Notes: generated by a model from the sequence alone, not told the origin. 64,000 bases of DNA from Sphingopyxis sp. YF1 (GCF_022701295.1 NZ_CP033204.1:3224001-3288000), one strand, 5' to 3'; shown: positions 16,769 through 26,210, numbered from the stretch's first letter. A program made the numbers and translations.

Positions 16769-18400
16769 ATGGCGACCGCGGAACCGCCGAAACGACCCGA
16801 CCGCGCCGAGGGGGCGAAACGCGACGTGGTGGCGGGCGGCATCGTCGTCGCGGCGATCATCCTGTTCGTCGGCACGGGCAGCACCGTGATGCAATCGGTC
16901 GTCCGCGCGCTGTCGGGAATCGGCGGCGGCACCGACCGGGTGCTCGCCGCGACGCTGATCCTGAACATCGCGCTGATCCTGTTCGGCTGGCGCCGCTACG
17001 AAGATCTGAACCGCGAAATTCACGAGCGCACCGTTGCCGAACAAAAGGCGCGCTACCTCGCCGACCGCGATCCGCTGACCGATTTCCTCAACCGCCGCGC
17101 GATGCTCGAACAGGGGCAGGACCTGATCGCCGCCGCCGCCGAAGCCCGCCGTCACGTCGCGCTGTTCCTGCTCGACCTCGACCATTTCAAGACCGTCAAC
17201 GACATTCACGGCCACGCCGCGGGCGACCGGCTGCTCAAGGTGGCGGCCGAGCGCATCGCCGCGGTGCTGCCGCCGAGCGCGCTGATGGCACGACTGGGCG
17301 GCGACGAGTTCGTCGCGATGCTGATGTTCGAGCCGGCAGGCAGGGCGCATGTCGACACGCTCGCGGCGCAGCTGGTCACCGCGCTCGAAGAACCGGTGAC
17401 GCACGACGGCCAGCAAATCCGTATCGGCGCCTCGATCGGCATCGCGCTGGCGACCGACGCCAGCGCTGCCATGGACACGATGGTTCGCCAGGCCGATATC
17501 GCCATGTATCATTGCAAGGACGAGGGGCGGAACCGCTTCTGCTGGTTCGAGCACGGCATGGAAATGGCCGTACAGGTCCGCAACCAGATCGAGACGGGAA
17601 TCCGCAGCGGCATGCCGCGCGGCGAATTCGCCCCCTATTTCGAGCCGCAGGTCGACATCGCCACCGGGCGCCTCGTCGGCTTCGAGATGCTGATGCGCTG
17701 GGAATCGCCCGAATATGGCCTGATCCCGCCCGACCGTTTCATTCCGGTCGCCGAGGACAGCGGCCTGATCGGCGAGCTGTCGCTGCGCGTGATCGGACAG
17801 GCGCTGGAGATCGCCAAGGGCTGGGACCCGTCGATCACCCTCGCCGTCAACATCTCGCCGCAGCAGCTCAAGGATCCCTGGTTCAGCCAGAAACTGACCA
17901 AGCTGCTCGTCGAAACGGGCTTCCCCGCCAGCCAGCTTGAGGTCGAGATCACCGAAAGCTCGCTGTTCGAAAACCTGCCGCTCGTACGCTCGATCGTCAC
18001 CAGCCTCAAGAATCAGGGGGTGGCGCTCAGCCTCGACGATTTCGGCACCGGCTACAGCTCGCTGTCCCACCTGCGCGCGCTACCCTTCGACCGGATCAAG
18101 ATCGACAAGAGCTTCGTCGCCGCGATGCAGGGCAGCCCCGACGCGCAGGCGATCGTCATCGCGATCGTGCGGCTCGGCGAAAGTCTGGCGATGCCGATCA
18201 CCGCCGAGGGAGTCGAAGACGAAGCGACCGCGGCCGAACTGACCCGGCTGGGAGTCGCCAAGGCGCAGGGCTGGCATTACGGCAAACCCGCGTCGGCGGC
18301 CGCGACGCTGAAGCTGCTCGCCGAGCGCGGGTTGCTGCGGGGACCGGCGGCCGCGATCGCAGACGCACCCGGCGACGAAGCGCAGCGCAAGACGGCGTAG
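16769..18400 (+). CDS. bifunctional GGDEF-EAL protein (c-di-GMP turnover)
   Basis: 543 aa. Two N-terminal transmembrane helices (about 20-42 and 55-75) precede a GGDEF domain (85-255; RLGGDEF, DLDHFKTVNDIHGHAAGD) and an EAL domain (275-525). The EAL signature reads FEMLMRW, so Ala is Met. The other catalytic positions are present: Asn in AVNISPQQL, Glu in EITES, DDFGTGYSSL, KIDKSF and AEGVE. Both domains therefore look catalytically competent; which activity dominates is not predictable. It starts 270 bp from divergent ffh. A second cyclase is at 10721. Confidence 0.93.
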   Translation: MATAEPPKRPDRAEGAKRDVVAGGIVVAAIILFVGTGSTVMQSVVRALSGIGGGTDRVLAATLILNIALILFGWRRYEDLNREIHERTVAEQKARYLADRDPLTDFLNRRAMLEQGQDLIAAAAEARRHVALFLLDLDHFKTVNDIHGHAAGDRLLKVAAERIAAVLPPSALMARLGGDEFVAMLMFEPAGRAHVDTLAAQLVTALEEPVTHDGQQIRIGASIGIALATDASAAMDTMVRQADIAMYHCKDEGRNRFCWFEHGMEMAVQVRNQIETGIRSGMPRGEFAPYFEPQVDIATGRLVGFEMLMRWESPEYGLIPPDRFIPVAEDSGLIGELSLRVIGQALEIAKGWDPSITLAVNISPQQLKDPWFSQKLTKLLVETGFPASQLEVEITESSLFENLPLVRSIVTSLKNQGVALSLDDFGTGYSSLSHLRALPFDRIKIDKSFVAAMQGSPDAQAIVIAIVRLGESLAMPITAEGVEDEATAAELTRLGVAKAQGWHYGKPASAAATLKLLAERGLLRGPAAAIADAPGDEAQRKTA

Positions 18401-18489
18401 CGCCGGCTCCAAAAGCAATCGCCGCCGCGGCGCCGGCCGGCCCTCCGCCTCGCTAGACTTCGCCGCGCCGCCGCCTTACATGCGCCAGC

Positions 18490-19296
18490 ATGGCGGATCG
18501 CTTCACCAAGATGCACGGGCTCGGCAATGATTTCGTCGTGATCGACGCGCGAGAGGCGCCGGTCGCGATGACGGCAGCGCGCGCCCACGCAATCGCCGAC
18601 CGGCGGCACGGCATCGGCTGCGACCAGTTGATCCTGCTCGAACCGTCGGAGAAGGCCGACGTGCGCATGCGTATCTTCAACGCCGACGGCGGCGAGGTCG
18701 AGGCGTGTGGCAATGCGACGCGCTGCGTCGCGACGCTGATCGGCAAGCCCGCCGTGATCGAGACGCTGGGCGGGATGCTGCGCGTGGCGCCCGCCGACGG
18801 CGGCGCGGAAGTGACGCTGGGTGAACCCGAATTCGACTGGGAGCATATCCCGCTAGCGATGCCGATGGACACGCGCGACATGCCCGTCGCGTGGGACGAA
18901 CTGGAGCATGGCGCGGCGGTCAATGTCGGCAATCCGCACATCATCTTCTTCGTACCCGAAGCCGATGCCATTCCCTTGGCCGACCTCGGCCCGCGGATCG
19001 AGACCGACCCGCTCTTCCCCGAGCGCGTCAACGTCAATGTCGCGAGCCTCGACGGCCCCGACCGTTTGCAACTGCGCGTGTGGGAGCGCGGCGTCGGGTT
19101 GACGCAGGCGTGCGGCACCGGCGCCTGCGCGACCGCGGTCGCGGCGATCCGCGCGGGCAAGGTCGCCTCGCCGGTGACAGTCTCGCTGCCCGGCGGCGAC
19201 CTGATCATCCGCTGGGCGCCCGGCGAACCCATCGTGATGAGCGGCGCCGCGACGCGCGTGTTCGACGGCGAGACCGACTGGGCCCAGTTCGGATGA
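18490..19296 (+). CDS. dapF: diaminopimelate epimerase
   Basis: 268 aa. Interconverts LL- and meso-diaminopimelate for lysine and peptidoglycan synthesis. The two catalytic Cys are visible in VEACGNATRC and TQACGTGACATA. The N-terminal FTKMHGLGNDFVVID and the central NVGNPHIIFF are typical. The stop overlaps the start of the next gene (ATGA at 19293-19296), the first of several such couplings in dapF-mtaB-ftsY-yciB. Confidence 0.98.
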   Translation: MADRFTKMHGLGNDFVVIDAREAPVAMTAARAHAIADRRHGIGCDQLILLEPSEKADVRMRIFNADGGEVEACGNATRCVATLIGKPAVIETLGGMLRVAPADGGAEVTLGEPEFDWEHIPLAMPMDTRDMPVAWDELEHGAAVNVGNPHIIFFVPEADAIPLADLGPRIETDPLFPERVNVNVASLDGPDRLQLRVWERGVGLTQACGTGACATAVAAIRAGKVASPVTVSLPGGDLIIRWAPGEPIVMSGAATRVFDGETDWAQFG

Positions 19297-20519
19297 GCGT
19301 CGCAACGCGGGGCGGCGCCGAAGTCGTCAATTTCGGATGCCGGCTGAACATCGCCGAGGGCGAAGCGATCCGCGCGGCGGTCCGCGAGGCGGCGGCACCG
19401 GACACGATCGTCTTCAACAGCTGCGCGGTGACCGACGAGGCGGTGCGGCAGGCACGACAAGCCGTGCGACGCGCCTTGCGGGAAAGCCCCGGCAGGCGCG
19501 TCGTCGTGACCGGTTGCGCGGCGGAGCTGGAATCTGCACGCTTTGCCGACATGGGCGCACAGGTCGTGCGCAACGACGCCAAGGGATTGGCGGCGAGCTA
19601 TGGCGCCGGCCCGGCGGCGGTACCCGGCCGCGACTACACCCCCGCCCTCTCCGGTGCCGATCACGCGCGCGCCTTCCTCGGCGTGCAGACCGGCTGCTCG
19701 CACAGCTGCACCTTCTGCGCGACGGTGATCGCGCGCGGGTCCGCCAGGTCGGCAACCATCAATGCGGTGGTGGCAAGCGCCCGCACCGCGCTCGACCGCG
19801 GCCAGCGCGAGATCATCCTGACCGGGGTCGATCTCGCCAGCTATGGCGACGACAGCGGAGCTAGCCTCGCGGCGCTGGTCGAGGCGCTGCTCGCGCTGCC
19901 CGACCTGGAACGGTTGCGACTGTCGTCGCTCGACCCCGATCGCATCGACGAGGCGCTGTTCGCGCTGCTTACCCGGGAAGCGCGTGTCATGCCCCACGTC
20001 CATCTGTCGCTGCAGGCGGGCGACGACATGGTACTGACGCGCATGAAGCGCCGCCACCGCCGCGCCGGGGCTGTCGAGCTGACCCGGCGGCTCAAGGCGG
20101 CCCGCCCCGAAATCGCGATCGGCGCCGACCTGATCGCCGGCTTTCCCACCGAGGATGAAACCATGTTTGCCAATTCGCTGGCGCTGATCGACGATTGTGA
20201 CATCGTCTTCGGCCATATCTTTCCTTACAGCGCTCGCGCCGGAACCCCCGCCGCGCGCATGCCGCAGGTCGGTCGCGGCGTCGCGCGCGAACGCGCCGCG
20301 ACCCTGCGCGAGGCCAATGCACGGCGCCGACACGCTTGGCTCGACGCCCAGACGGGCCGCATCACCCGCATGCTCGTCGAACGCGACGGACTTACCGGGC
20401 ATGGCGAAAATTTCGCCGCGCTGACGCTCGCCGCCCCGACGGCGCCGGGACGCATCGTGCCGGTCCGCATCGGCGCCCGCGACGGCGAGCGGATGGCGGC
20501 AAGGGAACTGGCAGCATGA
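19293..20519 (+). CDS. mtaB: tRNA t6A37 methylthiotransferase, MtaB-like radical SAM enzyme
   Basis: 408 aa. Would add a methylthio group to t6A at position 37 of ANN-decoding tRNAs. Three N-terminal cluster-binding Cys (GCRLN, SCAVT, GCAAE) and the radical-SAM CxxxCxxC (CSHSCTFC) are present. Also seen: TGVDLASYG, LSSLDPDRID, HLSLQAGDD and GADLIAGFPTEDE, the usual MTTase order. The C-terminal TRAM domain is short and degenerate. The start at 19293 overlaps the dapF stop, and the stop overlaps the ftsY start. MiaB is less likely because of the length and the VVNFGCRLN start. Confidence 0.93.
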   Translation: MSVATRGGAEVVNFGCRLNIAEGEAIRAAVREAAAPDTIVFNSCAVTDEAVRQARQAVRRALRESPGRRVVVTGCAAELESARFADMGAQVVRNDAKGLAASYGAGPAAVPGRDYTPALSGADHARAFLGVQTGCSHSCTFCATVIARGSARSATINAVVASARTALDRGQREIILTGVDLASYGDDSGASLAALVEALLALPDLERLRLSSLDPDRIDEALFALLTREARVMPHVHLSLQAGDDMVLTRMKRRHRRAGAVELTRRLKAARPEIAIGADLIAGFPTEDETMFANSLALIDDCDIVFGHIFPYSARAGTPAARMPQVGRGVARERAATLREANARRRHAWLDAQTGRITRMLVERDGLTGHGENFAALTLAAPTAPGRIVPVRIGARDGERMAARELAA

Positions 20520-21442
20520 GCGGCGCGAGCTGGAGCGAACGGCTGTTCGGCGGCCTCAAACGCACGTCGGAACGCCTTGGCGAAAATCTGGCCGGGCTCG
20601 CCGGCAAGGCGCGGCTCGACGAGGACGACCTCGACCGGATCGAGGAAGCGCTGATCACCGCCGATCTTGGCCCCGGCATGGCGGCGCGCATCCGCGATCG
20701 GCTTGCGGCGCGCCGTGACGCGGTTGCGGGCAATGTCGAGGAATTGCGCAAGATCGTCGCCGACGAGATTGCCGCGGTGCTGCGCCCGGTCGCCGAACCG
20801 CTCGAAATCGACGCCTTTCCCCGCCCGCAGGTCATCCTCGTGATCGGGGTCAACGGATCGGGCAAGACGACAACGATCGCCAAGCTCGCGCACCTGTTCC
20901 AGGAACAGGATTATGGCGTGATGCTCGTTGCGGGCGACACCTTCCGCGCCGCGGCGATCGGCCAGTTGAAGGTCTGGGCCGAACGGCTGGGCGTGCCGAT
21001 CATGGCCGGCCCCGAAGGCGGCGACGCCGCGGGCATCGTTTTCGACGCGGTGAAAAAGGCGACCGCGACGGGCATCGACGTGCTGATCGTCGACACCGCG
21101 GGCCGCCTCCAGAACAAGCGCGAACTGATGGACGAGCTCGAGAAGATCAAGCGCGTGCTCGGCCGCCTCAATCCCGCCGCACCGCACGACGTCGTGCTCG
21201 TGCTCGACGCGACGACGGGCCAGAATGCGCTGTCGCAAATCGATGTGTTCCGCGAGGTCGCCGGGGTCACAGGTCTGGTCATGACCAAGCTCGACGGCAC
21301 CGCGCGCGGCGGGGTGCTCGTCGCCGCGGCCGAACGCCACGGCCTTCCCATTCATGCGATCGGTATCGGCGAGACGATTGACGACCTTCGCCCCTTCGAC
21401 GCCGACGAGATCGCGGGCATCATTGCAGGAAATATCCGATGA
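20516..21442 (+). CDS. ftsY: signal recognition particle receptor FtsY
   Basis: 308 aa. Membrane-associated SRP GTPase that receives Ffh-ribosome complexes. The NG domain fills the protein: N helices with LDEDDLDRIEEALITADLG, then GVNGSGKTTT, VAGDTFRAAA, DTAGRLQNK, TKLDGTARGG and GIGETIDDLRPFD. There is almost no acidic A domain (E. coli has about 200 extra residues), as is usual in alphaproteobacteria. Start and stop overlap mtaB and yciB by 4 bp each. Confidence 0.98.
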   Translation: MSGASWSERLFGGLKRTSERLGENLAGLAGKARLDEDDLDRIEEALITADLGPGMAARIRDRLAARRDAVAGNVEELRKIVADEIAAVLRPVAEPLEIDAFPRPQVILVIGVNGSGKTTTIAKLAHLFQEQDYGVMLVAGDTFRAAAIGQLKVWAERLGVPIMAGPEGGDAAGIVFDAVKKATATGIDVLIVDTAGRLQNKRELMDELEKIKRVLGRLNPAAPHDVVLVLDATTGQNALSQIDVFREVAGVTGLVMTKLDGTARGGVLVAAAERHGLPIHAIGIGETIDDLRPFDADEIAGIIAGNIR

Positions 21443-22122
21443 ACGGACCGATCGACCAGCTGCCCGGCGGACCCGAACCGGTCCCTGCGCCGCCGCCCGC
21501 CAAACATGGCGGGCTCAATTTCGCGATCGATTTCGGGCCGCTGCTCGTCTTCTTTCTCGCCTATAAACTCTCGTCGGGCGGCGAAGGCGCCTTCGCCGCG
21601 ACCACCGCGGCGATCAAGGGCACCATCGCCTTCATGGTCGCGATCGTCGTCGCGATGGCGGTGTCCAAATGGAAGCTCGGCAAGATTTCGCCGATGCTGT
21701 GGATGTCGAGCCTGCTCGTTCTGGGGTTCGGCGCGCTCACCATCTGGTTCCACGACGAGCGTTTCATCGTCATGAAGCCGACGATCATCTACGCCGCCTT
21801 TGCCGTGCTGCTGCTCGGGGGCTGGTGGTTCGGCAAGCCCTTGCTCAAATATCTGCTCCAGTCGGCGCTCGAAGGGCTGACCGAGCGCGGCTGGCTGCTG
21901 CTGTCGCGCAACTGGGGCCTGTTCTTCGCCGCGCTCGGCATCGCCAACCATGTCATGTACGAACTCATCCAGGCGAAGCAGATGAGTTTCGACCTGTGGC
22001 TGACGATCAAGGTGTGGGGCGTCACCGCCCTCTCCTTCGTCTTCACGCTGACCCAGCTGCCGGTGATGATGAAGAACGGGCTCGCGCTGCCCGAGGAACC
22101 GGCAGCCGACAAGCAAGCTTGA
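21439..22122 (+). CDS. yciB: inner-membrane septation protein A family (YciB)
   Basis: 227 aa with five to six transmembrane helices after a Pro-rich N-terminus. Seen: FAIDFGPLLVFFLAY, the KISPMLWMSSLLVLGFGALTIWF block, FIVMKPTIIY and the conserved GLFFAALGIANHVMYE. The family (YciB/IspA) is linked to envelope and septum synthesis, but its mechanism is unknown. The ATG overlaps the ftsY stop. A Pro-rich linker at residues 8-22 is longer than in the E. coli protein. Confidence 0.92.
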   Translation: MNGPIDQLPGGPEPVPAPPPAKHGGLNFAIDFGPLLVFFLAYKLSSGGEGAFAATTAAIKGTIAFMVAIVVAMAVSKWKLGKISPMLWMSSLLVLGFGALTIWFHDERFIVMKPTIIYAAFAVLLLGGWWFGKPLLKYLLQSALEGLTERGWLLLSRNWGLFFAALGIANHVMYELIQAKQMSFDLWLTIKVWGVTALSFVFTLTQLPVMMKNGLALPEEPAADKQA

Positions 22123-22201
22123 GCCACACCCCCCGGGCTGGCATACCCCCCGCCGGGCTCGGGGTCGCACCGCGTCCGACAACAAGCGAGGGGGAACTGC
22201 C

Positions 22202-22774
22202 ATGGACAAGTTTTTCGGTAATCTGCACGCCGTTCTGGGCACCGGCCTGGTGCTGGCGATCGTACTGATGCTGTGCCTCAACGGCCAGAATTTCGAGGAT
22301 GGCCTCGCCGCGGGCAACGCGATCATGCGCTGGCTGCACACCTTCTTCGGCGTGCTGTGGATCGGGCTGCTCTATTATTTCAACTTCGTCCAGATGCCGA
22401 CGATGCCCAAGATCCCGGCCGAGCTGAAACCCGGCGTGTCAAAGCATATCGCGCCCGCCGCGCTCTTCTGGTTCCGCTGGGCGGCGCTGATCACCGTTCT
22501 GCTGGGCATCGCGATCGCCGGCCATTCCAAATATCTGGCGCCCGCGCTCGGCCTTCAGGACCCGTACAAGCTGATCGGCGTCGGCATGTGGCTGGGCCTG
22601 ATCATGGCGTTCAACGTCTGGTTCCTGATCTGGCCGAACCAGAAAAAGGCGCTGGGCATCGTCGAAGCCGACGATGCGACCAAGGCGAAGGCTGCGCGTA
22701 CCGCGATGATCTTTTCGCGGACCAACACCCTGCTGTCGATCCCGATGCTCTATGCGATGGTGAACTTCAGCTAA
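22202..22774 (+). CDS. PuuD-like (urate hydroxylase membrane domain) protein
   Basis: 190 aa membrane protein with about four to five helices. The N-terminal helix is followed by MRWLHTFFGVLWIGLLYYFNFVQ, then FWFRWAALITVLLGIAI, GMWLGLIMAFNVWFLIWPNQKKALG and a terminal AARTAMIFSRTNTLLSIPM. This matches the membrane domain of PuuD/urate oxidase (Urate_ox_N), but the C-terminal cytochrome c domain of the enzyme is absent and no purine genes are nearby. Urate oxidation is therefore doubtful. ATG at 22202 has GAGGGGGAA upstream, and a terminator follows the stop. Confidence 0.8.
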   Translation: MDKFFGNLHAVLGTGLVLAIVLMLCLNGQNFEDGLAAGNAIMRWLHTFFGVLWIGLLYYFNFVQMPTMPKIPAELKPGVSKHIAPAALFWFRWAALITVLLGIAIAGHSKYLAPALGLQDPYKLIGVGMWLGLIMAFNVWFLIWPNQKKALGIVEADDATKAKAARTAMIFSRTNTLLSIPMLYAMVNFS

Positions 22775-22793
22775 GCCACCGGCAACGGTTCGG

Positions 22794-22832
22794 AAAGGGC
22801 GTCCCGGGAAACCGGGGCGCCCTTTTCTTTTC
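22794..22832 (+). terminator. rho-independent terminator after the PuuD-like gene
   Basis: AAAGGGCG...CGCCCTTT stem with an inner CCCGG/CCGGGG pairing, followed by TTCTTTT. It closes the dapF-to-PuuD-like stretch. The convergent gamma carbonic anhydrase gene ends at 22859. Confidence 0.85.
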
Positions 22833-22858
22833 CGTGCATGCCTTGGCGGTTTCGATCC

Positions 22859-23416
22859 TCAGCCCTGCTCGACCGCCGCCTTGTGCATGCGGCCGTTGAG
22901 CACATAATGGGCGACGCCGACCTGCATGCCGGCGGCCTGTTCGTCGCCGATCTCGCGCACGCGGCGCGCGGGCGAACCGGCCCAGAGTTCGCGCGACGGA
23001 ATTTCCTTGTGCTCGGTGAGCAGCGCGCCGGCGGCGAGCATTGCGTCGCTGCCGATGCGGCACCCGTTCATCACCGTCGCCTTCAGGCCGACGAAAGCGC
23101 GGTCGTCGAGGACGCAGCCGTGCACCATCGCGAGATGGCCGATCAACACATCCTCGCCGATGATCGTCGGATAGCCGTCGGGGCGATGCGGCATCGGGCC
23201 GTCGCAATGGACGACGCTGCCATCCTGGATGTTCGAACGCGCGCCGACCTCGATATGGCTGACATCGGCGCGCAGCACGCAATTGTACCAGATGCTGACG
23301 TCGGGACCGATCCGCACGTCGCCGATAATCCGGCAGCCGGGCGCAATGAAGGCGCTGGGATCGATTTGCGGCGTCTTGCCGTTCACGGTAATGATGCTGA
23401 TGTCCGCGCGTGTCAT
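22859..23416 (-). CDS. gamma-type carbonic anhydrase family protein
   Basis: 185 aa, left-handed beta-helix of hexapeptide repeats (IGPDVSIWYNCVLRADV, IGEDVLIGHLAMVHGC, IGSDAMLAAGALL). The metal-binding His positions are present in VVHCDG, GHLAM and VHGC, as in the CamH/YrdA subgroup. Bicarbonate/CO2 activity in this subgroup is often weak or absent, so activity is uncertain. Its start overlaps the stop of the MFS/spermidine-synthase-like gene (ATGA at 23413-23416), making it the last gene of the hemB cluster. Confidence 0.9.
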   Translation of the reverse strand: MTRADISIITVNGKTPQIDPSAFIAPGCRIIGDVRIGPDVSIWYNCVLRADVSHIEVGARSNIQDGSVVHCDGPMPHRPDGYPTIIGEDVLIGHLAMVHGCVLDDRAFVGLKATVMNGCRIGSDAMLAAGALLTEHKEIPSRELWAGSPARRVREIGDEQAAGMQVGVAHYVLNGRMHKAAVEQG

Positions 23417-25671
23417 TCGTCGCGACCTCCGATAATATGTTTCCAGATCAGGATCGGCAACGTCGAGGCATAGTCGTCGGTCCAGCGGGTGAAGCCTTCG
23501 CGTCCCGCAAGCGGGACCCAGACGCCATCGTCATACGCCTTTTCGCGCGGTTGGATACCGCCCGTCAATTGCCGCATGCGCTGCGGCGTCGCGGTGAGCG
23601 CGACCCAGTTCGAACTGGTGAGCGATGCCGCTTCGCCGCCGGTCGCGGGGTCCATGCGGATCGCCGCGGTCCAGCCGCGCGCCCGGGCCTCCGCCGCAAG
23701 CACGGGTTCGAGGTTGAAGAAACGGTTCGAGATGTGGATGAGCAGGATGCCGTCGGGCTTGAGTGCGCGCGCATACACCCCGATCGCTTCGCTCGTCACC
23801 AGATGCAGCGGAATCGCATCGGACGAGAAGGCATCGATGACAAGGATGTCGAGGCTGGCGGGCGGCTGCTTGGCAAGCTGGAGCCGGGCGTCCCCGATGA
23901 TGATCGGCACGTCGGGCGCGCAATCGGCGAGGAAGGTGAATTTCGACCGGTCGCGCGCGATCGCGACCATCGCGGGATCGATTTCGAAGATCGTCCATTG
24001 CTGGCCCGGCCGGCGGTAACAGGCGAGCGTGCCGGTGCCGAGCCCGACGATCCCGATCGCGGCATTGGGCCCGGCAAGCGCCTCGGCCTTGTCGAGTGTC
24101 AGCCCGACCCCCGACTGGAACCCGTAATAGGTCGTCGGGCGCCGTTCGTGCCCCGCACGGGTGATCTGCAGCCCGTGCAGCGTCGTGCCGTGCGCGAGGC
24201 GGCGTTCCTGGCGAACCCCGTCGTCGGCGATGGTGTAGACGCCGAAATAACTGCGCACGCGCGCGCCCGAAAAGCTCTCGTAGATCGTGCTGAGGCCGCC
24301 GACGCCGAGCATCAGCGCCGCCAGCGTCGCGACATAGGCCCAGCGCCGGCCGATCGCCAGCAGGCCGATGAACAGGATCACGAGCGCGCCCAGCCCGATC
24401 ATGCCGTCGAGCGACCCGCGCCAGTCGTCGGCCATGCGCAGCGCGATATAGCATGCGATCAGCACGAGCAGCGCCATCACGAGCGTCGCCCGGCGCGGCT
24501 CCAGGCCCAGCCATTTGTCCCACGGAAACAGGACCGGCAGCGGCAACAGCGCCGCCGCAGCCAGCACCAGCAGCGGATGTTCATAGGCCCAGTCGAACAC
24601 CAGCGGCGCGATCAACGCCGCGAACAGTCCGCCGAGAACGCCGCCCGCCGACATGATCAGATAGAAGAGCGTCAGGTGCCGCGGCGCCGGGCGCAGATGA
24701 TAGAGATAGCCGTGAAGCGCGACCGCAACGATGAACAGCATCGCGAGGCTGGCGAGCGCGACGATCATCGAGCCGCCGCCGTCGCTGAGCAGCGCGAGCC
24801 CGCCGGTCGCGAGCAGCACCGGCGGTGCGATCACGGCAAAGATCTGGACCAGCCGGTCGGCGGTCGAAAAGGCGATCACGAAGCTGAGCAGATAGAGGCC
24901 CAACGGCAGCACCCACAGCAGCGGCATCGCGACGATGTCGGTGGTGAGGTGCGTCGTGGTCGACAGCATCAGTCCCGACGGTACCGCCGCGATCAGCAGC
25001 CAGTGCAGCTGCCGGCGCCAGGTCGGCGGCGCTTCGTCAGCGGCAGCCGCACCCGAGGCGGGTTCGGCGGCAGCGCCGTGCCACCGCGCCGCAGCGGCGG
25101 CGATGACCAGCACGACGAGCAGGGCATAACCCGCGGTCCAGCCCCAGCTTTGCGCCGCAAGCTGCAGCGCCGGTTCGACCAGCGCGGGGTAGCTGATGAG
25201 CCCTGCGAAGCTGCCGAGATTCGACGCCGCGTAGAGATAATAAGGATCACCCGCGCGCACGTCGGCGGCGAACCAGCGCTGCATCAACGGTGCCTGGGCG
25301 GCGACCGCGAAGAAGACAGGCCCGATCGACGCGGCGAGCAGCAACGGCACCCACAGCGCCTCCTGCCCCGGGGCGGCGGGCGCGAGGTTGGCGATGCCGA
25401 TCGGCAACCACAGCGCCGCGGCGAGCAGCAGCGCGACGTGGATCATCGCCTGGCGCCGTACCGCGAAGCGGCCGAGCCAATGGGCATAGGCATAGCCGCC
25501 GAGGAGCAGCGCCTGATAAACGAGCATCGCGCTGTTCCACACCGCGGGCGCGCCGCCCAATCGGGGCAGCACCATCCGCGCCACCATCGGCTGAACGAGG
25601 AAGAGCAGGAAGCTGCCGACGAGGATCGTCGCGACGAACAGCCAGCGGCGTGGCGATGCTGAAGCGGTCAT
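23413..25671 (-). CDS. fused multi-pass membrane domain / spermidine synthase-like SAM domain protein
   Basis: 752 aa from ATG 25669-25671, which overlaps the GNAT stop by ATGA. An in-frame ATG at 25683 would add four residues. The N-terminal about 470 residues contain roughly 12 hydrophobic helices starting FVATILVGSFLLFLVQPMVARMV. The C-terminal about 250 residues have a Rossmann SAM-binding fold (GIVGLGTGTLACY, FEIDPAMVAIARD, DILVIDAFSSDAIPLHL) like spermidine synthases. Such fusions are widespread, but polyamine synthesis is not established for them and they may act on another substrate at the membrane. It lies between GNAT and gamma carbonic anhydrase genes. Confidence 0.88.
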   Translation of the reverse strand: MTASASPRRWLFVATILVGSFLLFLVQPMVARMVLPRLGGAPAVWNSAMLVYQALLLGGYAYAHWLGRFAVRRQAMIHVALLLAAALWLPIGIANLAPAAPGQEALWVPLLLAASIGPVFFAVAAQAPLMQRWFAADVRAGDPYYLYAASNLGSFAGLISYPALVEPALQLAAQSWGWTAGYALLVVLVIAAAAARWHGAAAEPASGAAAADEAPPTWRRQLHWLLIAAVPSGLMLSTTTHLTTDIVAMPLLWVLPLGLYLLSFVIAFSTADRLVQIFAVIAPPVLLATGGLALLSDGGGSMIVALASLAMLFIVAVALHGYLYHLRPAPRHLTLFYLIMSAGGVLGGLFAALIAPLVFDWAYEHPLLVLAAAALLPLPVLFPWDKWLGLEPRRATLVMALLVLIACYIALRMADDWRGSLDGMIGLGALVILFIGLLAIGRRWAYVATLAALMLGVGGLSTIYESFSGARVRSYFGVYTIADDGVRQERRLAHGTTLHGLQITRAGHERRPTTYYGFQSGVGLTLDKAEALAGPNAAIGIVGLGTGTLACYRRPGQQWTIFEIDPAMVAIARDRSKFTFLADCAPDVPIIIGDARLQLAKQPPASLDILVIDAFSSDAIPLHLVTSEAIGVYARALKPDGILLIHISNRFFNLEPVLAAEARARGWTAAIRMDPATGGEAASLTSSNWVALTATPQRMRQLTGGIQPREKAYDDGVWVPLAGREGFTRWTDDYASTLPILIWKHIIGGRDE

Positions 25672-26210
25672 GCGGTTTCCCATGCCAGACGTGATAGCGA
25701 GTAGGTGACGTGCGGGCGCAGCGGATCGTCGGCGGCGAGCTTCGGATGATCGAAGTCAAGGTCGGCGCAATATTGCATGCCAAGCCGCTCCATCACCGCG
25801 CGGCTGCGGACATTGTCCTGCCACGTGATCGCCCGGACTTCATCGTCGGGCAGGTTCGCAAAAGCCCATGCGACCGCGCCGCGTGCCGCCTCGCTGGCGA
25901 AGCCAGCGCCCCAGCAGTCGCGCGCCAGCCGCCAGCCGATCTCGACCTTGTCGGCGACCGGCGGCATGTCGCCGCGGATCACCCCGCACCAACCGATCAA
26001 TCGCGCATCGCTCCGGCGTTCGAGTGCCCAGAAGCAATGACCATGCTTGGCCGCGTGCCCGCGCATCCACGCGATCCGCGTCGCGGTGGCTTCCATGTCG
26101 AGCGGGGGACCGAGGGTCGCCATGACATCGGGATCGCTGCAGATCGCCTGAAAGGGCGCGACATCGCTATCGCGCCAGGCACGCATCGTCAGGCGCGACG
26201 TCTCGATCAC
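25668..26210 (-). CDS. GNAT N-acetyltransferase (RimJ/RimL type)
   Basis: 180 aa. The start is GTG at 26208-26210, overlapping the hemB stop (GTGA). The N-terminal IETSRLTMRAWRDSDVAPFQAI is typical of the RimJ/RimL subgroup. The acetyl-CoA region reads EIGWRLARDCWGAGFASEAARGAVAWAF (degenerate Q/RxxGxG), followed by NVRSRAVMERLGM. The substrate (protein N-terminus or small amine) is unknown. The coupling to hemB upstream and the MFS/spermidine-synthase-like gene downstream is a gene-order observation only. Confidence 0.88.
   Translation of the reverse strand: MIETSRLTMRAWRDSDVAPFQAICSDPDVMATLGPPLDMEATATRIAWMRGHAAKHGHCFWALERRSDARLIGWCGVIRGDMPPVADKVEIGWRLARDCWGAGFASEAARGAVAWAFANLPDDEVRAITWQDNVRSRAVMERLGMQYCADLDFDHPKLAADDPLRPHVTYSLSRLAWETA

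Noticed and set aside
23410..25662. 750-codon plus-strand open frame rich in Arg/Gln/Asp
   Set aside because: Opposite the MFS/spermidine-synthase-like gene; low-complexity mirror composition.
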